Shown here: positions 6,880-12,524 of the stretch, in pieces
Position numbering within the stretch: position 1 is the first letter of the stretch
Layout: each line of letters begins with the position of its first letter
From: DSAR01 sp034437315
GTDB lineage: Bacteria; Chloroflexota; Anaerolineae; B4-G1
Length of the DNA stretch: 12,524 nt
Reading direction: 5' to 3'
NCBI GenBank assembly: GCA_034437315.1
Contig: DAOTUC010000240.1
Location: forward strand, 1 to 12,524
Notes under the pieces: model-generated
What the model saw: only the letters and a program-made list of their open reading frames with translations
What the model was told of the DNA's origin: nothing
Database searches by the model: none
Translations under genes and position numbers: made by a program

Positions 6880-8433
6880 CTACGGCAGGCTTTGCAGCAA
6901 CGTCGTCATCGCGGCGTTGAGCGAATCCAGCAGGGGAGCGGGGTAGAGGCCCAGAAAGATGATGATGAAGACGATCGGCCACACGGTCACTCGCTCCCAC
7001 CACGCCATATCGGTCAGCGCGCCCCACTTGTCCTCGTCCAAATCGCCCAGGAAGAGATGTTGAACGACCTTCCACAGGATGCAGGCGGCGGTGAAGAGCA
7101 GGCCCAGGGCGCCGGTAAAAGCGGTCAGGGGCATAAAGTGCACCGCTCCCCGGAAGACGAGGAACTCGCCCCAGAAGCCCGCCAATCCGGGCAATCCCAA
7201 CGCGGCGAAAGCGGTCACCAGCGTGATCCCATAGTAGTGGGGAACCTGTTTGGCCAACCCCCCAAAGGCCTTCAGGTCACAGGTGCGGGCACGCGCGTCG
7301 AGCATGCCCGCCAGGAAAAAGAGCCCACCGACGATGACGCCGTGGGCGAACATCTGGAACGCCGCGCCGTTCAGTCCAGAGACGGCCGCGTCAAAGTTCG
7401 TCTGATCGCCCAGCACCCCCAGGCCGCCGACGGCGGCGCACACCCCCAACGTGACGTATCCCATATGCGCCACCGACAGGTAGGCGATCAGCCGCTTGAG
7501 GTCCCACTGGGCCAGGCAGACCATCGCGCCGTAGACGACGCTCACCGTCGCCACGACGGGGATAATCGGAACGTCCCAGACGAAATACTGGAACGGTTCG
7601 GGGAAAAGGGGCAAGGCGATCCGGATCAGTCCGTAAGCGCCCAGTTGGAGCAGGCCGCCCGCCATGATCACATTGACCGGCGTGGGCGCTTCTGTTTGCG
7701 CATCGGGCAGCCAGGTGTGGAGGGGGACGTTGGCTATTTTGATGGCGAAGGCGACGAACAGGGCCCAGAAAGCGACGCCCGCCCAGGTAAGATTCCCGGC
7801 GAAGGGCTGAGCGGCGGCCGCCTCAATGATGTTGAAGGTCCCGGTCTGGAGATAGACGCCGATGATCGCCAACAGCATCGGCGCGCTGCCCACCATCGTG
7901 TAGAGGAAAAACTTGAGCGCCGCGTACAAGCGCTTCTCCCCGCCCCACCCGCCGATGAGCAGGAACATCGGCGCCAATTGGATTTCCCAGAAGATGTAGA
8001 ACATCATCAGGTCTAGGGAGAGGAACACGCCGAGGAGGCTCGTCTCCATCACCAGGAACAGCCAATAATATTCCTTGACCCGCGCACCCCTTTCCTCCTC
8101 AACGCCGGTGACGCCAATGACGTGGGCCGAGTAGAATAGCGCCAGCGTCGTCAGCAGAGCGGTCAGGAAGACCATCGGCGCGCTGAGACCATCCACCCCC
8201 AGGTGGAAGTGGACGTCGAAGGCCGGAATCCACGGGTAGCGCTCCTGGTATTGCATCTCACCGCCGCCCGATTGGAATACCCCGATCCAGATGATGGCGG
8301 CGAGCACGAGGGTCGCAAAGGCGAAAGCGACGCCCACCCGGCGGATCGTTTTCGCGTCCTCTCTGGGGATAACCATAATCAGCAACGCGCCCACCAGTGG
8401 CACGAAAAGGGTGACACTCAGGATTGGAAACAT
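6880..8433 (-). CDS. nuoM: NADH-quinone oxidoreductase subunit M
   Basis: A 517-residue polytopic subunit, normal length for NuoM (about 500-520), forming one proton-translocating unit of the complex I membrane arm. E150 in FYIFWEIQLAPMF (E. coli E144, TM5), K232 in FAIKIANVPLHTWLPDA (K234, TM7), H323 in SVAHMGY and E423 in GFWGEFLVFRG (E407, TM12) are all present. The TM8 lysine of the motif AGxLLKxGAYGLLR (K265) is Gln (Q263, codon 7645-7647). I start at the ATG at 8433, which has GAGGAG 8 nt upstream (8442-8447); the ATG at 8439, two codons earlier, would leave only 2 nt of spacing. The 108-bp gap from nuoL is unusually large for this operon and holds a small repeat element. Confidence 0.95.
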   Translation of the reverse strand: MFPILSVTLFVPLVGALLIMVIPREDAKTIRRVGVAFAFATLVLAAIIWIGVFQSGGGEMQYQERYPWIPAFDVHFHLGVDGLSAPMVFLTALLTTLALFYSAHVIGVTGVEEERGARVKEYYWLFLVMETSLLGVFLSLDLMMFYIFWEIQLAPMFLLIGGWGGEKRLYAALKFFLYTMVGSAPMLLAIIGVYLQTGTFNIIEAAAAQPFAGNLTWAGVAFWALFVAFAIKIANVPLHTWLPDAQTEAPTPVNVIMAGGLLQLGAYGLIRIALPLFPEPFQYFVWDVPIIPVVATVSVVYGAMVCLAQWDLKRLIAYLSVAHMGYVTLGVCAAVGGLGVLGDQTNFDAAVSGLNGAAFQMFAHGVIVGGLFFLAGMLDARARTCDLKAFGGLAKQVPHYYGITLVTAFAALGLPGLAGFWGEFLVFRGAVHFMPLTAFTGALGLLFTAACILWKVVQHLFLGDLDEDKWGALTDMAWWERVTVWPIVFIIIFLGLYPAPLLDSLNAAMTTLLQSLP

Positions 8434-8454
8434 AGACATGACTCCTCACACACG

Positions 8455-8545
8455 CTTAGGGCCCGTAAATTTATAACTTCCCGCATTTGTCGCTCTAAGC
8501 CCCGTCCCCGGGGCGTCTGCGTGGGAACTTATTATGAACCCTTAG
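8455..8545. mobile_element. MITE-like or palindromic element between nuoL and nuoM
   Basis: An 81-bp core (8460-8540) is flanked by the same 5-bp direct repeat CTTAG (8455-8459 and 8541-8545), as expected of a target-site duplication. Its two arms are imperfect inverted repeats: ATAACTTCCC-GC on one side and, reverse-complemented, ATAAGTTCCCACGC on the other (9/10 over the best block), each beginning GG. The centre contains a 6-bp GC-only hairpin, GCCCCG/CGGGGC, with 4-nt loop (8499-8514). No open reading frame is present. The right-hand CTTAG contains the nuoL stop codon. Only one copy is seen in the window, so mobility is inferred; an intra-operon RNA hairpin is the alternative reading. Confidence 0.45.
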
Positions 8546-10869
8546 ATGCGCAGTTGTAAAATCATAAAGAACGTGATGATCAAGGCCAGGATCGTCGCGA
8601 CGGCGATCAGCAGGTAACTCTGCACCCGCCCGGTCTGGATGGAGCGAACGCGCCCGCCCAGGAAGTGGGCCAATTGGCCAATTCCATCGACGAGGCGGTC
8701 TATGACGCGGCGATCGAGAAAATAGAGGGCGGTCGAAACTCGCCGCCCGCCGACGCCCAGCCGGTTGACGAGCGCGTCTATCGCGCGGGCGTCGCACCGC
8801 TCGGCTATCTGGGACAGCGCCCCGGCGAGCGCGCCCAGCCGGTTGACGGCCCCGTCCACGATCCGCGCATCGAGCCAACCGGCGGCGGCGGATAGCGCCC
8901 GCCCCGCCAGGCCGGCCCCGTGCGCCAGGCCGTCCACCACGCCGCGGGAGCCCTCCCCGCCAGAATCGAAGCGCGCGAGCGCATCGGATAACCGGATCGC
9001 GCCGTTCACGAAGGTCTTCTGGTAGAGCCGGTCGATGTAGAGGCAATCGCGCAGCCAGGCGTGGAACCAGCCCAGGCGAAATAGGCGCATCGCCGCTTCA
9101 ATGCGATCCACATCGCCGGCCTGCATCGGTTTGAGCTTGTAGATCAGCCAACCAACAAACCACCCGCCAAACGTAAAAGCCAGCCCCAGCGTCAGCGGAT
9201 ACTGGGCGGTCGGCGTCGCCAGCGCCCGTTCGACGGCCCCGCTCGTCGAACCGACGAAATCGTAGAACCAGCGGGGAATCAGACCGCCGACGAGCGGGAA
9301 GCGCTCCGGGAGACCCAACCAGCCGAGACATACGACACACATCGCCAGGATGACCAGCGGTCGGATCAGCGCGGGCCCGCTTTCGGACGCATACACGGCG
9401 GCGTCGGTGCGAGGCTGACCCGCGAAGGTCATATAGAGCTGGCGGGCGGTGTATAGAGCAGTCACGCCCATCGCGGCGGACAGGATCCAGAAGGCGGGCC
9501 GTATATCTGATAGCGCGATATCGGCGCCGTAGACGCGCTCGCTCGCCGACCAGAAGCTGGCAGTGACGAGCGGCAGGAAAGAGAGCGCCAATCCTCCGAT
9601 GAGAAAGGCCCAGTAGGTGCGCGCCATACGCCAACGCAACCCGCCCATATAGATCAGATCGCCGGGGTCGAAGGGCGTCTCCGGTTCCTCGGGCGCGCGC
9701 TCCCGGGCCTGTTGTCGCCCCCGGTCTATCCCCCGGATCAATGAGCCGGCGCCCAGGACCAGCAACGCCTTCAGGAAGATGTGCGCGACCAGGTGAAACA
9801 CCCCGGCCGCGTATGCGCCGACGCCCAGCGCGGCGATCACGTAGCCCAGCTGGTTGATGGTGGAGAAGGTCAGCATGCGCTTGACGTCGCGCTGCGCGAC
9901 GGCGATGCACGACGCGCCAAAGGCCGTGAGCGCGCCGACGAAAACGATGAAGGGGACGCCGCCGATGGATAACACGCCCACGTCGGCCGCCTGGAAGATG
10001 GGATAAACGCGCGCGATCAGGAAAGCGCCGGCCGACGTCGTGGCGGCGGATTGAATCATAGCGGAGGCCGGGGTCGGGGACTCAATCACGTCGGGCAACC
10101 AGACGTGGAGGGGGAATTGGGCGCTCTTGCCCACAGCGCCGCCGAAAAGCAGCAGCGCGATCACCGTCGCGGCCGACGCGCCCAGGCATGGCGTGTTCGC
10201 CAATTGATCCAGCGTCTCAGGGCTGAAAACGTCCCCGTAGGCGAGCGACCCGACCTCCGCGTAGAGCAGCGCCAATCCCAGCAGCAAGAAGAGATCGCCG
10301 ATTCCGGTCACGATGAAGGCCTTGAGCCCGGCCTGGTCGTCGGCCGCCCCCCGCCGGAAACCGATCAGCAGGTAAGCGCCCACACTCGTCAACGTCCAGA
10401 AGATGAAAAGGGCCAGCAGATTGTTAAAGACCGCCATGCCCAACATCCCGCCAGCCAGGAGGGAGAGGTAGGCGAAGAAGTGGTTGTCGCGCCAGTTGGC
10501 CTGGGACGCGCCGCCGTTCATATATCCCTTGCTGTAGACGAAAATTATCAGGCTGACGAGCGGGATGGTAAAGAGCATCACAGCAGTGAGCGGATCGACG
10601 TAGACGCCCAGGGCCAGACGCTCTTTCCCGGTGGACAGCCAGCGGATAGGCGCCGATTCGTAGGCCCGCTCTCCGCCGCCCACCGGCAGCGTCGCCGCCC
10701 GCCAGAAGACGATCAGCGCCAGCAGCAGGGTGAGGCTCATCCCATTGATGACCAGTTTGCGGCTCAACGCCTGGTCTCGATGGGCGTATAGGATAATTGC
10801 GACGAAGGCCAGGAGAGGCGGGAGGGGAATCAACCAGGCCAGGTCGAGCCAGTTAAAGGGGAATGGCAT
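8542..10869 (-). CDS. nuoL: NADH-quinone oxidoreductase subunit L, long divergent form
   Basis: A 775-residue membrane protein, much longer than E. coli NuoL (613). Residues 1-580 align with the canonical antiporter core (GKSAQFPLHVWLPD, DVKRMLTFSTINQLGY, FHLVAHIFLKALLVLGAGS, MGGLR, ALSFLPLVTASFW). Conserved and present: K247 (TM7, E. coli K229), H359, H363, K367. Missing: TM5 Glu E144 is T159, R175 is G189, TM8 H254 is Q273, TM12 K399 is A442. Residues 380-405 form a charged inserted loop. Residues 580-745, the lateral-helix region, contain four units of exactly 26 residues (Asp at 646, 672, 698, 724) before QTGRVQSY and the final helix (751-772). The frame is open upstream to 11175 but overlaps nuoK; the ATG at 10869 has GAGG 5 nt upstream and 11 nt to nuoK. 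In complex I this distal subunit carries the arm-spanning helix. Identity is secure; proton pumping by it is doubtful. Confidence 0.94.
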   Translation of the reverse strand: MPFPFNWLDLAWLIPLPPLLAFVAIILYAHRDQALSRKLVINGMSLTLLLALIVFWRAATLPVGGGERAYESAPIRWLSTGKERLALGVYVDPLTAVMLFTIPLVSLIIFVYSKGYMNGGASQANWRDNHFFAYLSLLAGGMLGMAVFNNLLALFIFWTLTSVGAYLLIGFRRGAADDQAGLKAFIVTGIGDLFLLLGLALLYAEVGSLAYGDVFSPETLDQLANTPCLGASAATVIALLLFGGAVGKSAQFPLHVWLPDVIESPTPASAMIQSAATTSAGAFLIARVYPIFQAADVGVLSIGGVPFIVFVGALTAFGASCIAVAQRDVKRMLTFSTINQLGYVIAALGVGAYAAGVFHLVAHIFLKALLVLGAGSLIRGIDRGRQQARERAPEEPETPFDPGDLIYMGGLRWRMARTYWAFLIGGLALSFLPLVTASFWSASERVYGADIALSDIRPAFWILSAAMGVTALYTARQLYMTFAGQPRTDAAVYASESGPALIRPLVILAMCVVCLGWLGLPERFPLVGGLIPRWFYDFVGSTSGAVERALATPTAQYPLTLGLAFTFGGWFVGWLIYKLKPMQAGDVDRIEAAMRLFRLGWFHAWLRDCLYIDRLYQKTFVNGAIRLSDALARFDSGGEGSRGVVDGLAHGAGLAGRALSAAAGWLDARIVDGAVNRLGALAGALSQIAERCDARAIDALVNRLGVGGRRVSTALYFLDRRVIDRLVDGIGQLAHFLGGRVRSIQTGRVQSYLLIAVATILALIITFFMILQLRI

Positions 10870-10880
10870 AAACGCCTCGA

Positions 10881-11198
10881 TTAGCCTTTGAGTTGGTTGA
10901 GGTCTGCCAGGGCGGCTGTGGCGTGCGTGCGCCAGGCGACGATGACGAGCGCCAGTCCCACGCCCGCCTGGGCGATTGCTATGGCGTAGACAAACAGGAC
11001 AAAAGCCGGCCCGACCGCGTCGCCGGGATTCAGGTAGCGCCAGAAGGCGAGCAGGTTGATGGCGACGGCGTTGAGCATCAGTTCGACGCCCATCAGGGTG
11101 ACGACGGCGTTGCACCGCGCCAGGACGCCATATCCGCCGATGCAGAACAATGCAGCCGCCAAGATCAGATACCACGCCAGGGGGACGCCGTAAATCAT
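10881..11198 (-). CDS. nuoK: NADH-quinone oxidoreductase subunit K
   Basis: A 105-residue, three-helix subunit (family about 100) of the complex I membrane arm, next to NuoJ and NuoN. The motif LMGVELMLNAVAIN carries E39, equal to E. coli E36. The second conserved membrane Glu (E72, motif AAAEAxxGLA) is Q77 here, in AIAQAGVGLAL, codon 10968-10970. I choose the ATG at 11198 because AAGGAGG (11209-11215) lies 10 nt upstream and the usual NuoK N-terminus begins there; an in-frame start at 11234 would overlap nuoJ by 32 bp and add 12 atypical residues. The gap from the nuoJ stop is 4 nt, so the ribosome site is inside nuoJ and translation is probably coupled. Confidence 0.93.
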   Translation of the reverse strand: MIYGVPLAWYLILAAALFCIGGYGVLARCNAVVTLMGVELMLNAVAINLLAFWRYLNPGDAVGPAFVLFVYAIAIAQAGVGLALVIVAWRTHATAALADLNQLKG

Positions 11199-11202
11199 CG
11201 TC

Positions 11203-11814
11203 TCAGCCCCTCCTTGCGCTGCTGAATGCGCCAATCAAGGCGATCAGCAACAGGAGCGAGGCGACGCCGGAGGACAAAGCTATACCCTGGGGATGCACCA
11301 TCGTTCTCGCCAGGGCCATTAGGGCGGCGGGTGGAAGCGGGCCGAGCGCGGACGTGACCCAATCGTGATGATAGATGGTCCACACCAACGAGGCGCACAG
11401 CACGACGGCGCTCAGGGCGGCGCCGAACCACAGGCGATTTCTCGCCCGCTCGTTTGAACCAAAGATGTCGTGCGCAAACAGGCGGGCGGCGTATCGTCTC
11501 AGTGCGTAAAGGGATATGGACGCCTCGCGCTCCGTCTCGCGGCCCGTCTCGCGGCCCGGCGACCCGGCGGCTTCCGCTATGTCGAGGCGGCGCGCGCCGG
11601 CGGCGATCAAAAGGAAAGTTCCCCCGACGCAGACGAGAAGTTGGACGGCGGCGAGATGGGGGGCTTCTAGCAAGACGAACAGGCCGGCTATTCCCATAAA
11701 GGACAGGATCAGCCCCAGCACAACCCTGGATACGTTGCGCAGCGTCACGACCATCAGAGCAGCGCCCAGTGTGACGACGCTGAGGATCAAGAACGCCATT
11801 TGTTGGAGAGTCAT
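11203..11814 (-). CDS. nuoJ: NADH-quinone oxidoreductase subunit J, divergent
   Basis: A 203-residue membrane subunit, first gene of the operon. NuoJ features are the N-terminal helix with ALMVVTLRN, the segment VVLGLILSFMGIAGLFVLLEAPHLAAVQLLV, and the last helix GVASLLLLIALIGAF. In the TM3 pi-bulge motif, usually VYxGA, the Tyr (E. coli Y59) is C62 and the Gly is kept (G64); the usual acidic residue of the late PFE motif is replaced by SS. The loop at residues 84-100 (GRETGRETEREA) comes from a 12-bp tandem repeat. Another helix lies at 128-147. The start ATG at 11814 has a modest GGGGA site about 7 nt upstream and lies about 30 nt below a good promoter. Nothing of nuoA-I precedes it. Confidence 0.85.
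   Translation of the reverse strand: MTLQQMAFLILSVVTLGAALMVVTLRNVSRVVLGLILSFMGIAGLFVLLEAPHLAAVQLLVCVGGTFLLIAAGARRLDIAEAAGSPGRETGRETEREASISLYALRRYAARLFAHDIFGSNERARNRLWFGAALSAVVLCASLVWTIYHHDWVTSALGPLPPAALMALARTMVHPQGIALSSGVASLLLLIALIGAFSSARRG
11522..11557. repeat. 12-bp in-frame tandem repeat inside nuoJ
   Basis: Plus strand: GTCTCGCGGCCC twice in perfect tandem (11534-11545, 11546-11557), preceded by a 9/12 copy GCCTCGCGCTCC (11522-11533). The unit length is a multiple of three, so copies add four residues each (GRET, GRET, EREA) in a hydrophilic loop of NuoJ, where copy-number change would be tolerated. Confidence 0.8.
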
Positions 11815-11850
11815 ATCAGGTCCCCATAAACGATGAGTGCACGAGTAAAA

Positions 11851-11879
11851 ATTCTAGCACACTTTGAGGTTAGCGTCAA
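11851..11879 (-). promoter_or_regulatory. Sigma-70-type promoter of the nuoJKLMN operon
   Basis: Minus strand: -35 TTGACG (11879-11874; 5/6 consensus), spacer of exactly 17 bp, -10 TAGAAT (11856-11851; 5/6). The start site should fall near 11844, giving a leader of about 30 nt to the nuoJ ATG. The rest of the 150-bp gap between nuoJ and the upstream gene (11815-11964) shows no other gene. The promoter means nuoJKLMN can be expressed independently of the upstream nuclease-family gene. Confidence 0.7.
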
Positions 11880-11964
11880 ATATACACGGTTTCGGGGAGC
11901 GTTTCACGATCGGGGCTGCTCCGGAAGGAAAAGGGGCAGGACGACGGGCCTCTGATCGAATTTT

Positions 11965-12524
11965 TTAATAGCCCCTAAAGTTTTCCGAAAACTTGGGGCT
12001 TTCCACTCGCCAATCGACCACGCCGCGCTGCTCGGTGCTGAAGGCCACACCGATCAAGATGACGTCCTCGCGCCGGGCGTATTTCTCCGCGTAACCACGC
12101 TCTTCGATCTGGGCCAACGCCTGCTCCGGGCTGCCGTCCAGCTTGAACTCAAAGATGAACACCGCCCCGTCGATCTCCACTACCGCGTCGATGCGCCCGC
12201 GATTGGTGCGCACTTCCGCCCCGATCTGCAATCCGAGCAGCTTGAAGATCAGGTAAAAGACAGTCTGGTAATACTTTTCCTGCGAGCGTTGAATGTCGTA
12301 TGGAATGTCGGCGAAGAAGACCTGCAACACGTCAAAGAAGCGCTCCCAATCCCGCCCGCGCATAGCCACCGCCAACTGCTGCAGATACCCACCGGGCAGC
12401 CCGGCGATGCGGCTCAAAATCCTCTTGATGCCCTGCTCCAGTTTATCAGCCGTCTTCACCTTCAATTGACTGAAATCGATCCGGACAACAGTATGCGCCT
12501 CCCACTCGTAATCGCTATCGTCGA
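11965..12524 (-). CDS. AAA-ATPase-like/PD-(D/E)XK nuclease family protein, partial, internally deleted
   Basis: The frame is open to the window edge, so the N-terminus is outside. The TTG at 12465 is not a convincing start because readable protein continues upstream (…YEWEAHTVVRIDFSQ). That segment matches the part of AAA-ATPase-like proteins (PF09820 type) between Walker A and Walker B, usually xHPVIRLDFS. Within about 30 residues the sequence passes to the C-terminal PD-(D/E)XK_9-type domain: IPYDIQRSQEKYYQTVFYLIFKLLG, then GRIDAVVE, FEFKLDG and ALAQI. Counting from that TTG, the nuclease residues are D93, E106, K108 and Q119. The Walker B and sensor region, normally some 200-250 residues, is missing in frame. 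The nuclease core looks intact, so it is either a deletion remnant or a minimal derivative. These proteins are often multicopy; their substrate is unknown. It lies upstream of, and is transcribed independently from, nuoJ. Confidence 0.8.
   Translation of the reverse strand, partial: DDSDYEWEAHTVVRIDFSQLKVKTADKLEQGIKRILSRIAGLPGGYLQQLAVAMRGRDWERFFDVLQVFFADIPYDIQRSQEKYYQTVFYLIFKLLGLQIGAEVRTNRGRIDAVVEIDGAVFIFEFKLDGSPEQALAQIEERGYAEKYARREDVILIGVAFSTEQRGVVDWRVESPKFSENFRGY
11970..12000. repeat. Large palindrome over the 3' end of the nuclease-family gene
   Basis: AAGTTTT-CCG-AAAACTT (11978-11994) is enclosed by AGCCCC (11970-11975) and GGGGCT (11995-12000), with a 2-nt bulge (TA, 11976-11977). This gives 13 paired bases with a 3-nt loop. 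It encodes the last residues of the nuclease-family protein (PKFSENFRG). On the minus strand it is followed by ATTAAAAAATTCG rather than a T-run, so it is not a textbook terminator; on the plus strand only TTT follows. It may stabilise or end the transcript. Confidence 0.6.

Noticed and set aside
6866..7075. N-terminal extension of NuoN to 7075
   Set aside because: The extra 70 residues overlap the end of nuoM out of frame and are Arg-rich; the ATG at 6865 fits the family and operon spacing.
6892..8016. 374-codon plus-strand frame opposite nuoM
   Set aside because: Shadow of nuoM in the antisense frame; composition (Gln/Asp/Arg/His-rich) and lack of motifs argue against a gene.
10870..11175. 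N-terminal extension of NuoL to 11175
   Set aside because: The extra 102 residues are Arg/Gly-rich, overlap nuoK in another frame and lack membrane character; the ATG at 10869 has a ribosome site and matches the family start.
10051..11225. Plus-strand frames of 110-246 codons opposite nuoL and nuoK
   Set aside because: Antisense shadows of membrane-protein genes; no start signals or family motifs.
1..12524. CRISPR array, tRNA or rRNA genes
   Set aside because: I saw no regularly spaced direct repeats of 25-40 bp, no cloverleaf with a GTTCRA-type arm in the gaps, and no rRNA-like sequence.

Overview
The window reads as a chromosomal segment of a GC-rich (roughly 60%) bacterium in which every supportable gene lies on the minus strand, so transcription runs from high to low coordinates. 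Protein style (a YfhO-type membrane protein, an AAA-ATPase-like/PD-(D/E)XK protein, a MoaD-AOR-polyferredoxin operon, a nuoJKLMN block and clear Shine-Dalgarno sites) suggests an anaerobic or facultative member of Chloroflexota (Anaerolineae-like). That taxonomic call is inference only.

Layout in transcription order: (1) 12524-11965, the 3' part of a gene with a PD-(D/E)XK nuclease domain of the AAA-ATPase-like family. It enters from outside the window and appears to carry a large internal in-frame deletion. (2) 11879-5396, a nuoJ-nuoK-nuoL-nuoM-nuoN operon with its own sigma-70-type promoter (TTGACG, 17 bp, TAGAAT). It encodes the distal proton-pumping membrane arm of respiratory complex I; nuoA-I are absent here. 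(3) 5361-3082, a YfhO/GT-C-like membrane protein 34 bp after nuoN, possibly co-transcribed. (4) 3037-54, a tungsten/molybdenum enzyme operon: an extended -10 promoter, a leader of about 270 nt, a MoaD/ThiS-like ubiquitin-fold protein, an aldehyde:ferredoxin oxidoreductase and a four-cluster ferredoxin. It ends in a hairpin plus T-tract terminator at 1-42.

The nuo operon is the most unusual part. Aligned by eye with Escherichia coli complex I, the protonatable residue in TM8 that links the two half-channels is replaced in all three antiporter-like subunits (NuoL H254 to Gln, NuoM K265 to Gln, NuoN K247 to Val), and the second membrane Glu of NuoK (E72) is Gln. NuoL has also lost the TM5 Glu, its partner Arg and the TM12 Lys. 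NuoL is 775 residues long because its lateral-helix region contains four copies of a unit with an exact 26-residue period. A small element with imperfect inverted ends and a 5-bp flanking direct repeat (CTTAG) lies between nuoL and nuoM, and its flank contains the nuoL stop codon.

The AOR operon is compact: intergenic gaps are 7-8 nt, and the Shine-Dalgarno of the oxidoreductase gene is formed by the two glycine codons of the MoaD C-terminal Gly-Gly. The three products would supply a pterin-sulfur carrier, a W/Mo-bispterin aldehyde oxidoreductase and its electron-transfer partner. Reduced ferredoxin is a plausible link to the complex I-like arm, but nothing in the sequence proves that connection.
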